Shown piece by piece: positions 13,800 through 24,474 of a DNA stretch of 64,000 nt. The notes under the pieces are model-generated. The model saw nothing but the letters and a program-made list of their open reading frames with translations, made no database searches and had not been told where the DNA came from. Each line of letters opens with the position of its first letter. Position 1 is the stretch's first letter. A program made the position numbers and the translations under genes. Origin of the DNA: Heterocephalus glaber (Eukaryota > Chordata > Mammalia > Rodentia > Bathyergidae); NCBI RefSeq assembly GCF_000247695.1, contig NW_004624779.1, positions 1,515,266 through 1,579,265 on the forward strand, given 5' to 3'.

Positions 13800-14925
13800 T
13801 AAATAATTTTAGACTCATAGTAAAATTGAGCAGAAACTATAAATAAGGTCAAGTATATCCTGAACATGGTCAATGCTCCCCAAGAGTGGTACATGTTTTA
13901 CAATGGATGAATCTACATTAACACATCATAATCATCCAAAGAAAATAGGTCGCAGTAGGCTTCACTCTTGGTGTTGCACATTTTATATGTTTGGACAAAC
14001 ACATAACATGTAAAATGGTACATGTCAATTATTATAGTAACAAATGGAATATTTTCAATGCCTTAAAATTCTTTCTATTTCATCTACTCATTCCCTGCTC
14101 CCTCCTCCACAATCCCTGCAACATCTGGTAACCTTGACCTTTTTGCTGTCTTCGTAGTTTTCCTTTTCCAATATGTGAAATACTTGGTATCGTACAATTC
14201 ATAGACTCTTTAGATTGACTTCTTACACTGAGTAGCATATAGTTTATTTCCTCTTTATCTTGACATTATTTTTACTACTAAATAATACTCCATTCTCTGG
14301 ATGTGCCTCAGTTTATTTATCCCTTCATCTACCGAGGGATATCTTGACTAGTCCTGAGGTGTTTACAACTATGAACAAAGCAGGTATAAACATCCATGTG
14401 CAGCTTTTTGTGGGGATATGTTTTTAATATTTTTGGCTAAATACCAAAGGTCACAATTTCTGGTTCCCAAAATAAGATCTTACTTTAAAAAAAAATACAA
14501 ATTTTAAAAACTGCCAAACTGCCTTTCAGAGTGGCTGCACCAATTTGCATTGCCACCAGCAATTTAATAAGAGTTCCTGATACTCCACATCGTTACCAAC
14601 ATTCCTTGTGACCACAGTTGAATTCTGACCATTCTAATATGTGTTTAGGGGTTTCTCACAGGTGGTTTAATTTGTATTTCTCTGATAAGATACAATCATG
14701 ACCATCTTCTCATATACATATATATATATATAATCTGTTAAGGTCTTTCAGCCATTCAGGTTGTTCACTGCAAAGTTTTAAGAGTTCTCTGTATATTTTG
14801 AATAAAGTCTTTTATCAGATGTGTTTTGCAAACATTTTACTCTCAGTCAGTAGCTTGTCTTCTCATTCTCTTGAATTCTCTTTGTCAGAGCAGAAGTTTT
14901 TTAAAAAATTTTAATGAATTCTAAA
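13800..14925 (-). mobile_element. Old L1 3' end, antisense (L1M-type)
   Basis: Plus-strand text reads the reverse complement of an L1 3' UTR and ORF2 end: CAAGAGTGGTACATGTTTTACAA, CTTCACTCTTGGTGTTGCACA, TCCATTCTCTGGATGTGCC, ACTGCCAAACTGCCTTTCAGAGTGG and TTTTATCAGATGTGTTTTGC. The order is preserved over about 1.1 kb, and no reading frame survives. Confidence 0.85.
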
Positions 14926-15022
14926 TTATCATTGTCTTTCATAGAGTATGCCTCTGATGTAATATCTAAAAAGTCACCATCAAACTCAAGAAGACATAAA
15001 AGCTTTAAAAATGCACTCTACA

Positions 15023-15110
15023 GGGCCAGGGATTTAGCTCAGTGGTTTCGCTGCCTGCTGTGCAAGCGCAAGGACCCAAGTTCGATCCCCGGTACCAAAA
15101 AACAAAAAAA
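15023..15110 (+). mobile_element. ID-type SINE with perfect 10-bp TSD
   Basis: Intact tRNA-like head with box A (TTTAGCTCAGTGG) and box B (GTTCGATCCCCGGTACC) and an A-rich tail. GCACTCTACA flanks it on both sides (15013-15022 and 15111-15120), which is a perfect target-site duplication and shows L1-mediated insertion. It is one of the best-preserved copies here. Confidence 0.95.
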
Positions 15111-15174
15111 GCACTCTACAAAGGGCAATTGAAAACTATGGTGAATGTTTAAATTTTAAAAATTTTATTACAGT

Positions 15175-15308
15175 AAAAAATATATTATAATCAATCTCCC
15201 TCAAAATAATCTCCCCCCCTCTTCAAACACATTTATCCTTTCATTCTTGCCACTTTCTGAAGCAGTTCTGGAAGTCTTCTTTCATGAGTGTCTTTACAAG
15301 GTATGATT
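15175..15308 (-). mobile_element. Mariner transposase C-terminal remnant, antisense
   Basis: The minus strand encodes a decayed mariner (Tc1/mariner superfamily) transposase end. Residues near QNCFRKWQE and DKC are followed by GDYFEGD and a stop codon at 15191-15193, the characteristic mariner C-terminus. Internal stops and frameshifts destroy the frame. A second copy of the same region lies at 15315-15620 in the opposite orientation, so the two form a divergent inverted pair. Confidence 0.8.
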
Positions 15309-15314
15309 AAAAAA

Positions 15315-15620
15315 AATACAGTGAATGATGGTAGCAAGTGTCATCCCAACAGAAAGGCAGATAAAAACATTACAGTACGGACACATCTACCTTATTCTCT
15401 AGATCTGGTACTGCGTGATTTCTGGCTCTTCCCCAAGTCAAAATGACCAGGAAAGGTAAACTTTTTTAATTGACTTAAGACATTGTTGCAGCCACAACAA
15501 TGCAACTAGACATACATGAAAGAGGACTTGCAGAACTGCTTCAGAAAGTGGTAAGAATGATGGGATAAGTGTAATATTTGGGTGGTATTAATGGCAATGT
15601 GTCTGTTATTTAAACATACA
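15315..15620 (+). mobile_element. Mariner transposase C-terminal remnant, sense
   Basis: The plus strand encodes YS-DL---DFWLFPK-K at 15393-15446. This is the mariner block containing the last aspartate of the D,D(34)D catalytic triad. After a 1-nt frameshift it reads KMTRKGK, and later DLQNCFRKW with WDKC around 15529-15575. The expected proline of the PYSPDL motif is replaced by leucine. Stops and frameshifts make it non-functional. Segment 15529-15570 is nearly the inverted repeat of 15233-15277 in the antisense copy. Confidence 0.8.
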
Positions 15621-15639
15621 CCATATTTTTATTACATAT

Positions 15640-16525
15640 CAGATATTAAAAAAATCCATGAAAAAGGTTAAGGAAGCCAATAAACATAAACCACTCGTTA
15701 AAAGAACAAACAAACCTAATGATCTGATTTTTAAATGAGCTAAGATTTAAAGAATCCATTACTCTAGAGAAGCATATAAATGACCAAAAGGTATATGAAA
15801 AAAATAGTCAACATCACTAATCATCAGGGAAATGCAAACTGAAGCCACAATGAGATATTATCTCATACCTGTTGGGATGGTTCTTATAAAAAAAAAAGTA
15901 ACAATGTGGAGAAACTGAAATCCTTACTCACTATTATGGGAAGGCAAAATGTTGGAGATAGTATGAGAAATAGTATGATGCCTCTTCACAAAATTAAAAA
16001 TCAATCACCAAGCAATCCAGAAATTCCCGATAGGTACTTATCCACAAGAATTAAGAACAGGATCTCAAAGAGATTTTAGCACTCCTATACTCATTGCAGC
16101 ACTATTCACTATAGCCAAGATGCAAAAGAAACCTAAATATCCACAGGCAGATCAATGATTTAAGAAATGTGATGATACATACAGTGGAACATTCTTTGAC
16201 CTTGAAAAGGAAAGAATTTCTGCAATAAGTAACAGCATGGATAAATCTGGAAAATACTGTGCTAAATGAAGAAACCAGTGACAGAGATGCAAATAACACA
16301 CAATGCCACATACAAATGATTTTAAATTGTCAAATTCATAAAATCAGAATGTAACAGCAATCTCAGGGGCAAAGGGGATGGGTAAATGGGAGAGACTAAT
16401 CAAGAGACATAGAATCTTAAAGCAAAATTATGATTAATTAACTTGGTAATCTGCTGTGCAATATTATATCTACAATCAACAATATGGTATTGTATACTTT
16501 AAAATTTGTTAAGAGGAAAGATCTC
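15640..16525 (+). mobile_element. Old L1 3' fragment
   Basis: Sense ORF2 C-terminal landmarks appear in order: GGGAAATGCAAACTGAAGCC, ATGAGATATTATCTCATACC, ACAATGTGGAGAAACTGAA, CTCATTGCAGCACTATTCAC and TAGCCAAGATGCAAAAG. The reading frame is lost. Confidence 0.8.
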
Positions 16526-16723
16526 ATGTGAAGTGTTCTTCCCACAACAATTTTTATTTTTTTTTGAGGATATGGGATTTGGTCTCTTTGACTAATCACC
16601 AAAAAGCACACTACTCAGCCTGCCTGACTGGCAAAACAAGGAATAAAGGCATAATTCTCTTCATCAGTTTCTGGACTCATTTGTATATTTTATAGTGCTT
16701 CATGCTCGGGATATGTTCAGATC

Positions 16724-16800
16724 ATATACAAGTGTCCCTGTGGGAGATAGGTTCCAGAACCCCCGCGGATATGAAAATCTGTCAGTGCTCAAGTCTGGTT
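16724..16800 (+). mobile_element. Tigger-like DNA transposon end (candidate)
   Basis: The text GTGTCCCTGTGGGAGATAGGTTCCAGAACCCCCGCGG followed by TGCTCAAGTCTGG resembles one end of a mammalian Tigger-type (pogo) non-autonomous element. Only this end is recognisable, and the other end was not found beyond the adjacent GC-rich segment. The family assignment is from memory of the consensus style and is uncertain. Confidence 0.4.
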
Positions 16801-16832
16801 CTCTAAGAATGAAGTTTTAAGAAAAAGATCAC

Positions 16833-17092
16833 ATGGCAGGTGTCCTGCCAGGACCTGCAGGCTCCAAGCGGGTTAGGGGCTGCAGGGCGGGCTCACCACC
16901 TTACAAATCCTCAGACCCTTACTCTCCTGGAGGCTCGGCTGAGAAGGGCAGGGCCCTGGCAACCTGCGACCCAGAGGCTGTACCCCCAGCCGGGCTGCAG
17001 CACCCACCGTCCCGCCCGGGGGCGCCAGGCCCTGGCCGGGACCCAACGGACTCCAGGTCTCGCTCTGCCACGTGGGCCCCGATGTGCACAAT
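16833..17092. other. Isolated CpG-rich islet
   Basis: About 260 bp of strongly GC-rich DNA contains over ten CpG dinucleotides (for example GTCCCGCCCGGGGGCGCC) in an otherwise AT-rich, CpG-poor window. Overlapping open frames on both strands (such as 16833-17102 plus and 16873-17136 minus) follow from the low stop-codon density of GC-rich DNA, and none shows a known domain. It might be an inserted fragment of another locus, an orphan CpG island, or the residue of a GC-rich retrocopy. The edges are abrupt. Confidence 0.6.
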
Positions 17093-17430
17093 AATTTTTT
17101 AATATTGATAAAGTCAATATATTGATACAAATACACAGTTCTGAAAATAAATACAATTTCCCCTATCCAAATTTAGACAGACCACAAATTAAAATAAATT
17201 TTATTGTCATCCTTAAGATATGAACTTAAAACAAGCTAAAAAGATGTGTAAATCTGTAAATATTATAGGAGGGTTCAGAGTCCATCCCCAATACCTTTAA
17301 ATTGTACTTAGAGGTTCACTTTGTGATAATACATTTTAGAGTAATAAAAATTCTATTAGAAGGATACACAGGTATGAATATTTAGGTGCTTATAGCAGTT
17401 TTTAAATACATCCAAATATATATATATATA
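17093..17430. other. Unassigned AT-rich DNA
   Basis: AT-rich sequence ending in a short (AT)n run at 17417-17431. I recognise no gene or repeat family. Confidence 0.45.
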
Positions 17431-17431
17431 T

Positions 17432-17546
17432 TTGTTTGTTTGGTTGGTTGGTTGGTTGGTTTGGGTTTTTTTGGTACTGGGGATCAAACTCAGGACTTTG
17501 AGCTTGCAAGGCAGGCACGGTGCCTCTGAGCTAAATCCCCAGCCCT
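17432..17546 (-). mobile_element. ID-type SINE, minus strand, with TSD
   Basis: The reverse complement of an ID element (GGTACTGGGGATCAAACTCAG ... GAGCTAAATCCCCAGCCC) is preceded by its tail, here expanded into TTTG/GGTT units. ATCCAAATAT (17410-17419) and ATCCACATAT (17547-17556) flank it as a 9/10 target-site duplication. Confidence 0.9.
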
Positions 17547-17584
17547 ATCCACATATTTTTAACACTTCCCTTTTAAAAGGCAGA

Positions 17585-18045
17585 GCCTAATCCTTCTCCT
17601 TTGCATGTTGGCTGGACTTAGTGAGTCACTGCTGATAAATGAAGTAAAGTAGAAGTGATGGTCTCCATTTGGAGACTAGGTCATAAAGAGTACTAAGACT
17701 TTCTCCTTGCCTACTCTAAGGAAAGTTAGCTACCATGTCACCAGCACCCCACATTATCAGACCCAGGAGGAGAATTAAAATCTCCAGGGTTGGTTGTTGA
17801 AACAATGAGGAATGGAGCCCTCAGCCAACACCTATGTGAGTGAGCCTTCTTGCAAGTAGGTCCCTGAGGCGCTCCAAGACTGGAGCCCCAGCCACGTCTG
17901 GAGTACTACTTCATGATGTACCTCGAACCCAAAACAGTGATGCCATAAAATATCCCAGACTGTCAGAAACAATGAAAGTTCTGGGGTTCAGCTGCTAAGG
18001 TTTGGGGTAAGTTATTTTGAAGTAATATACAATTAGTGAGTGCAG
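17585..18045 (+). mobile_element. ERVL-MaLR-like LTR (old)
   Basis: Landmarks typical of MLT1-class LTRs appear in order: TGGCTGGACTTAGTGAGTCAC, AGAAGTGATGGTCTCC, ACTAGGTCATAAAGAG, GCCAACACCTATGTGAGTGAGC, and a terminal CTAAGGTTTGGGGTAAGTTATTT. It is non-coding and strongly diverged, with the subfamily unresolved. Confidence 0.55.
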
Positions 18046-18706
18046 AAAAAGAAAGTATCCAAACATATAAAGCAAAAATGCCAAAACACAAAAATAAAAT
18101 GAAATACATAACTCTTTAGATATGATAGCTGAAGAAAAAAATATAAATTTGAATAACAATTTAATGAGACATTTAATAACAGTATGTTAATGTGTGCCTT
18201 AAAAGATATAATATTAAAATCAACAAAATATTTATAAAATTATATATAATATGCTAAAGTCACACTATACATAATTTCTAACTATAATATGATATCAGTA
18301 GAAAATAACCATAGTATTTTCAAGAAAATTCAAGTAGTTGAAAAATAAGGGGAAAATGCTCTTTACAAAATAGTTGAAAGCATTAAAGATTGTCTTAACA
18401 AGGAACCTAGTTATCTAAGAATTCAGTTTATAATATAGGATTTCATGCAAGTCCATGCAGAAGTGCAGTGCATGTGCAAAATAGTAGAAAGAAAATGGCC
18501 AGGAAAAAACACTGGCCAAAAACTTAAACATGTTTTAATTTTCTTGCCAAATAAAGAGAAAATGAATGAGAAAAATCAATTTAATAGAGTAAAAATAAAA
18601 TGGATAAATTACATAACTAGATAACTTAAGAAAAAGCAGTAAATATATTAAAATATGTAATTTTACTTTAAAGTCAATCTCAGAGTATATCACATTCTCA
18701 TAATGA
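18046..18706. other. Unassigned AT-rich DNA
   Basis: AT-rich sequence without a recognisable gene or repeat. Confidence 0.45.
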
Positions 18707-18720
18707 AAATGAGCAATGCT

Positions 18721-18804
18721 GGGCCAGGGATTTAGCTCAGTGGTGCCACCACCTGCCTCTCAAGTCCAAGGTCCTAAGTTCAATCCCTGGTACCAAAAAG
18801 AAAA
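18721..18804 (+). mobile_element. ID-type SINE with long TSD
   Basis: A tRNA-like head with box A TTTAGCTCAGTGG and box B-like GTTCAATCCCTGGTACC, followed by an A-rich tail. The flanking sequence AATGAGCAATGCT at 18708-18720 recurs at 18807-18819, a clear target-site duplication. The minus-strand frame at 18737-18925 is an artefact of this element. Confidence 0.93.
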
Positions 18805-18819
18805 AAAATGAGCAATGCT

Positions 18820-19100
18820 GAGGGGCAGGAGAAGGGAGGGAAAGAGGAAGTACAAGGATGTAAGATGTGTCATGTACATGTACCAAATACCCACAATGAA
18901 TGAAAGCATTACATGTCATAAACATGAGCTGAAAACAATAAGAAGAAGAATGAAATTAGGAAGAGATTCAGGTTAAAGGGAGGGAGGAGAGTAGGGAAGG
19001 AGAGGGAATTAAGAAGGGATCATGTTGTGTTATGTACATGCACCTACTTCCTAAGATGAATGTAAACTTCATGTACAGCAAACACGTACTGATAAAATAA
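18820..19100 (+). mobile_element. Two tandem L1 3'-UTR tails
   Basis: The purine-rich L1 3' UTR motif followed by a GTCATGTACATGTACC-like segment and a terminal AATGAA/AATAAA appears twice, at about 18820-18950 and again at about 18960-19100 (GTTATGTACATGCACC ... GATAAAATAAAA). The second ends in an A-rich tail. The same 3' sequence, antisense, begins the L1 at 49,263. Either two insertions or one internal duplication would explain it. Confidence 0.55.
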
Positions 19101-19259
19101 AAAATAAATATGACTGCAATTGCTTTAAACAGAAATACAACTCAACACTGATTTGATTGTAGGCATTCAGATACAGAAATTAAACTAATTTCCCATTATA
19201 AAATATTTTTTTAACTTCACCCCAGTTGATCAACAATAAGAAATGTGGACCACGATGTA

Positions 19260-19480
19260 TCTGTGGGTATATATTTTAACATTTTTAGTGGAGATAAAAG
19301 TGATATGCAATAAAATTTACCACTTCACAAAACAGTAATAATGTAACTCATTGTGCATTCATCACTCATCAGAAAATTACTATCAATTTTTAATCAATTA
19401 TATTATCATTTTAACTCACAAATGTCATAATAGTTACTTTCTTTTCTTTTATTTTGGTTTTTATTGGCACATGTCTTCAT
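19260..19480 (-). mobile_element. Old L1 3'-UTR fragment, antisense
   Basis: AAAAGTGATATGCAATAAAATTTACCACTTC and the ATCACTCATCAGAAAATTAC segment fit the antisense L1M 3' UTR. It is interrupted on the right by the ID element that follows. Confidence 0.5.
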
Positions 19481-19498
19481 GTCTTAATATGGACTTTG

Positions 19499-19594
19499 TT
19501 TTGTTTTGTTTTGTTTTTTTGGTACCAGGGATCAAACTCAGGTCCTTGCGCTTGCACAGCAGGCGGCGAAACCACTGAGCTAAATCCCTGGCCC
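19499..19594 (-). mobile_element. ID-type SINE, minus strand, with TSD
   Basis: The reverse complement of an ID element has a (TTTTG)n-rich tail on the left and GCTAAATCCCTGGCCC at its head. CTTAATATGGACTTTG (19483-19498) and CTTAACATGGACTTTG (19595-19610) are a 15/16 target-site duplication. Confidence 0.95.
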
Positions 19595-19839
19595 CTTAAC
19601 ATGGACTTTGAAGGGGATATGTCAAAAAAGTGCAATCAGCTGCCACCTGGCTCCCGTACCTTTGCTCTATACTGAGGCTCATGATCACAAAGGAAGCTGT
19701 CTACCCTGGTCACTTCTATATCCACAGCATCAAGAATAGTTCCAGAAATGGAATAGTTTTACATATTACTTATTAAATAAATGAATTATAAAAATAAGTT
19801 TTCCAAATGCATATTATATTTGCTCAACCTTCCATCTAG

Positions 19840-20130
19840 GTACATGATTTTTAAATGTATAATCACTTTATTGAGATATAATTTGCATGTCATACTATTC
19901 ACTTTTTTAAACTGTAATATCCAATGGCTGTTTTTATATTCAGTTACCAAATATCACTACAATAGACTTATGAATATTTCCACCATTGCCCACACCAAAA
20001 AAAAAAAAAACTGTACCTTTTTACCCCGCCCTCCTAGTCCTCTTCAAATAGTAAGGTATTTTCTATCACTATAAATACGTGCCTTGAAAAAAGTTCCTAT
20101 AATTGGAATCATCAAATGTGTGATCTTAAA
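19840..20130 (-). mobile_element. Old L1 3'-UTR fragment, antisense
   Basis: TTTATTGAGATATAATTTGCATG, the CAATGGCTGTTTTTATATTCA block and TATAATTGGAATCATCAAA are the reverse complement of a known L1M 3'-UTR order. It includes a short A-run at 19998-20011. Confidence 0.65.
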
Positions 20131-20540
20131 GGAAAGGTATTTACGGGAGCCTCGGTCCTGGGCCAGGTGACTTTAAGGCAGGTCTTACAAGGCAGAGAAG
20201 TGTTTCAAGGTGGGCAGAGATAATTTAGATTAGTGAAAGCAAGTCTTGAAGGGCAAGCTGTTGGTTTTGATAAATAAACTAGCTGTTTCACAGTTTCTTC
20301 CAGGAGCAAGTATTTCCTTGGAACATGCATCTCAGTTACTTTGCTTAGTCCCAGGAATGTTTAACATGTGGTGAAGAATTATCTCGCTTTCAGCCTCATG
20401 TACTTTTTCTCCATCATCAAATATGTCTTAAAATTTTGTTAGTAATTTCATGTAAACACTGACTTGGGGCATTTAATGCATGAAAGGAAAGCTTTGTTTC
20501 TGATTTTAATGTAGGTATTTCTAGTAATTCCCCTTCATTC
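20131..20540. other. Unassigned DNA
   Basis: I recognise no gene or named repeat. It contains a moderately GC-rich part at 20,150-20,250 with no clear identity. Confidence 0.4.
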
Positions 20541-22185
20541 TCGTGGAACTATATAGCAGTTCTATAACGTATCCAGTTTTCTAATCCTATTGTGCTTTCA
20601 TCTTTATAATCTTTATTGCTATTACTCTTTATCTTAATGTATGGCTACCTGTACACTGTCTAAACAATTCTAAACATTCTAAACAATTAGATAATTAAAT
20701 ATTCATTATGGATTGGTCCTTTGTTATAAAGTATGTATCTCATTTCTTACATTTTATTCCTACCTATATATAGGATCACATCATCCCCAAATAGCAATAG
20801 TACTAATACTTCCTCTCCTATCTTATGTCTCCTGTTTCTTTTTCTTGTCTTATTGCCCTTGGCAGAACTTCTAGTACAGTGTTAAACAGAAACAGTGAAA
20901 ACATGATTCTGAGGGTGTGATTCAGCAGTGCAGTGCCTGCCGGGTAATGCTCATCCTTCTTGCTCCTGATCCTGGGGCCAGTGCTTTCAGTCTTTCACAT
21001 TAAATATGACGTTAACTTTGGGCTTTCATACACACCCCTTCTCAAGTTGAAGAAGTCCCTCAATTCCTAGTTTTGTGAGTGTTTCCATCAAGAATAATGT
21101 TAAATTTTGTTAAATATTTGGACATGTCTCATGTGATGATCATGTGGGGGGTTTTTTCCTTCAATCTATTAATACGGTGTATTGATTTTCACATGTCAAA
21201 CTAAGCTTACATTTCCAAAGAAAATTCTCCCTTGGTCATGATGAGACATATTTTTATATATGATGAATTTGATTTCCTAGTATTTTGTGGAGGATTTTCC
21301 CATCTATAATTTTAAGGGATACTGATGGTAAGATTTTGGGTCTTCTAATGGTTTTGCCTGATTTTGAGTATCACAGTAACACCGGCCTAGTAGAATGAGT
21401 TGGGAAATGTTCTCACATCTTCTGTTTATATTTTGAAGAACTTGTGTAGGATTAGCGTGAATATGTGTGGAACATTTTTTTTCTTTCTAACATAATTTCC
21501 TTACAAGTTCCATTCAAATTTTAGAACTCTTGTTCAATAAATTTTGTTAGTCTGGATTTTTTTAGAAATGTGTCTCTTTCATTTAGGTTATCTAGTTTGT
21601 TGGCATACAACTAACTGTTCACAGTACTGTTTTGAAATGCTTTTTATTTCTAAAGTCAGCAGTGTCCCCTTGCATTGCTGATTTTTATCATTTGCACTTT
21701 CTCTTTTCTTTTGTTCAGTCAAGTTAAAGGTTTTGTAAATTTTCTTAATCATTTCAAATAATCAATTTTTTATTTTGTTGATTTTCTCTATTGTTCTTCT
21801 ATCCTTTAACTCATTTCCTCTCAAATCATTTCTTATCATCTCCCTGTGAAGACTCTGAGTTTAGCTCGTTCTTATTTTTTGCGAAGTGAAAGCAAAGGAC
21901 TATTGATTTGAAATCTTTCTTTATTAATGCAGGCATTTATAGATTTAAATCACCCTCTGAGCACTGCTTTCACTGTAGTCAGTAAATTTTTGTATGTTTT
22001 CACTTTCATTCTTCTCAAAATACTTCCTGTATTTCCTTGTGATTTCTTCTTGACCATTCATTATTTAGCATGTTTTGATTATTTTGCACAGATAGTTCTT
22101 GGCTCAAATTGTCTTGTTTTTAAAGTTTGATTTTATTCCTTTGTGTTCTGACAACATACTTTGTATCCCTCCTATATTCCTTTGC
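20541..22185 (-). mobile_element. Old L1 ORF2 fragment, antisense
   Basis: The plus strand reads the reverse complement of L1 ORF2 (reverse transcriptase and upstream): the ATCACATCATCCCCAAATAGCAA block, CTTTCAGTCTTTCACATTAAATATGACG, GATGATCATGTGG, AGAATGAGTTGGGAAATGTTC, TTATCTAGTTTGTTGGCATACAA and GGCATTTATAGATTTAAATC. No frame remains. Left and right limits are approximate. Confidence 0.8.
20904..20947 (+). mobile_element. Short ID-like SINE piece inside L1 (candidate)
   Basis: About 44 bp (CTGAGGGTGTGATTCAGCAGTGCAGTGCCTGCC and neighbours) interrupt the otherwise collinear antisense L1. They resemble the box A region of a dID-type SINE. The match is short and degenerate. Confidence 0.3.
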
Positions 22186-22515
22186 TAAGGCTGTCCTTAC
22201 CAATACCACAGAGTAGGAGTAGGTGGCTTATACAATATAAGTTTGTTGTCTCACGGTCCTGGAGGCTGGAAATTGTCAAGATAAAATGAAGTCACTAGGT
22301 TGGTCCTTAATCCAACTTCACTGGATGCTTAAAAGAAGCAAAATGTAAATACACACAGAGAGAAGGTGATGTAAAGACAAGCAGGGAGGGATGGCCATCA
22401 CAAGACAAAGAGGGAGACTTGGAACAGAGCTCACTGCCTTCATAAAGAACCAACCCAGCTGACACCTGGTTTGGCTTTCTACCTTGAGAACCATGAGACA
22501 ATACATTTTAGGTGC
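22186..22515 (+). mobile_element. ERVL-MaLR LTR, MLT1-like
   Basis: The 5' part reads ACCAATACCACAGAGTAGG...GGTGGCTTATACAA and TCTCACGGTCCTGGAGGCTGG. The 3' part reads TTAATCCAACTTCACTGGATGC, ACACAGAGAGAAGGTGATG and CCAGCTGACACC. These are MaLR-type LTR landmarks. It might be two LTR pieces joined. Minus-strand frames at 22307-22572 are shadows. Confidence 0.55.
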
Positions 22516-23084
22516 ACTGAAAACAAATATTTCTAGTGGGATCTTCCAGGGAACCACTGCCTTCAGTACCAAGAATGGGGGTTGCTATTTTTCAATCACA
22601 GAACAGGAAATGACATCAGAAAAAGTTTAACTATCATAAAGCTTGATTTTCCTATTGATACTTAGGGATTATTCTTATTGATACTCAGGGATTTTTCTTA
22701 ACACCCCCAAGTGCCCCAAACATTTGGTTAATTTCCAGAATGCTGAAAATTTGACTGTGATATTTTTGCCTTATTTTAATTTTGAGGGGGGGGTGTAATA
22801 TAAAAAAACATTTAAGCAGAGAAGTTAAAGAAGAAATTGTAGTCAACCTACATAATAACATATTATTAAATCATTAAAATGCTTTAAAATAAATATGCTT
22901 AAAATAAATTCTTAATAAATGCTTAATAAAATTGATGGTTAATAAATATGCTTAAAATAAATATATAGAAATATTCATGATTCAAGATCATGACTTATAT
23001 CATGATTCAGGATTCAAGCAAATAGTACCGACCACTAATATTTAGTAAATATTTCTATAAGCTAAATTCTGTGATAGATGAGTT
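22516..23084. other. Unassigned DNA
   Basis: AT-rich sequence with local near-duplications of AATAAATATGCTTAAAATAAAT around 22,880-22,970. No gene is recognised. Confidence 0.45.
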
Positions 23085-23275
23085 ACATGTATTTTTTAAT
23101 TTTCACACCAGTGCTATATGTAAGATACTAAGCTTTCCATTTTATGGATATGGATACTGAATCTGAGAGTTTAAGTAGCTTTTCCAAGGTTACATGTATA
23201 GCAAATGTCAGAGAAACTATCCAAATTCAGGTAAATCTGACACTAACAGCCCCCTCTTAACCATTTACATACTAA
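23085..23275 (-). repeat. MIR SINE fragment
   Basis: TTTTCACACCAGTGCTATATG, CCATTTTATGGATATGG and TTTTCCAAGGTTACATG follow the reverse complement of the MIR core in the right order. It is old and diverged. Confidence 0.7.
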
Positions 23276-23789
23276 GATTCTAGATAGATTCTCCCCAACT
23301 TCCTCTGTTAGGTAGACCCAAAGGCCATCTGATTTCCATGGTATATCAAATATTTCCATTTATAGTAACTGCTTGTTAATCATTTCACTTCCCATTAAAA
23401 TGTGGGCTTCCTAAAGAGAGACATTGTGTCTACATGTTGATAATACTGTGTCTCAAAAATTGAGTATTTAATAGGAGTAATTACTTTCTGAATGATAAAT
23501 GTCAAATGGGAAAATGAATAGGGATATATATTTTTTAGTCTTGTGGTTCACAGGCATAAGTAGAACCATATTAAATGAACTACTCTCTTGTGAGATAAAG
23601 GAAAGGCAATTGCACATTACTATCTTCATGACACATTCCTCATGTTTCTGAATACAACACAAGATAGCAGGATCTGGTGTTGCTAAGCAAACAGAGACTA
23701 CTTGGGAGACAGCTGTATCTTACAGAAGTAGGTTTAGGGCACAAAGTGAAGGTGATTCAATTATATCAAGAATGTCATAAATGTGCTCT

Positions 23790-24345
23790 CTGTTGAAAGG
23801 GTGCTATCTCAACTAAGCCCTAAATCAACTAGCCAATGCCAGAGAGTAAGAGAAAAAAATTCTGGGCTAAAAAAAAAATAGCACATGCAATTTTCCTGAG
23901 GTATGAAAGAATGTGATAAACTTGAGATAGTGGGGAAAGAGAACAAATGGGAAAAGATAAACAGGATTCTAAGAAGAAATGGTTTGCAAGGCCTCACAGA
24001 GTCATTACAGGATGTTTAAAGGATTTTGGATTTGCTCATAAAGTGAATAAAAAGCCACTTGGTGGGTTTAAGTAGAGAATGGCTATATTTAGAATTGCTT
24101 TGGAGAAGAACACTCTATCCACCTGTGAGAAGTCTTGGAGATAGAATATCACTGTAGGAGTCTGGAGGATACAGCAATGGCCAAGGCACAAAGTGATGGT
24201 CCCATGTCCTGGGGCAAGAGAAAAATGGGATTTTAGGACATACAATTGCCACGATTCAGTGGTTCATCAGACAGAGGTCATGAGGGCATCGGGGGAATTA
24301 AGAATGACACAATCCTCCTGATTCCTAGTTTTGCAGTAGTTGCCA
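23790..24345 (-). mobile_element. L2 (CR1-clade LINE) fragment, antisense
   Basis: The plus strand reads the reverse complement of the L2 ORF2 3' part: GCACATGCAATTTTCCTGAGG, GGATTTTGGATTTGCTCATAAAGTG, AAAAGCCACTTGGTGGGTTTAAG and GGAGTCTGGAGGATACAGCAATGG. No frame survives, and open frames at 23809-23997 and 24036-24245 are not intact L2 coding sequence. Confidence 0.6.
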
Positions 24346-24474
24346 CTGAGTTACATTTTGAAACTCCCTCAGTCACTCTCTATTTCTCTATGAGGATTTA
24401 TTCCAATACAGTGAATGGTTAATTTTAGCAACTTGATTTTCAACCAAAGCAACTCTATGGATTTCCACAACCTT

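Noticed and set aside
15023..15100. tRNA-like sequence with A and B boxes
   Set aside because: It has an A-rich tail and flanking duplications, and equivalent copies occur about a dozen times. It is a SINE, not a tRNA gene.
16833..17156. Overlapping open frames of 81-89 codons on both strands
   Set aside because: They coincide with the CpG-rich islet, where stop codons are rare. No domain, no preferred strand and no conserved motif is visible.
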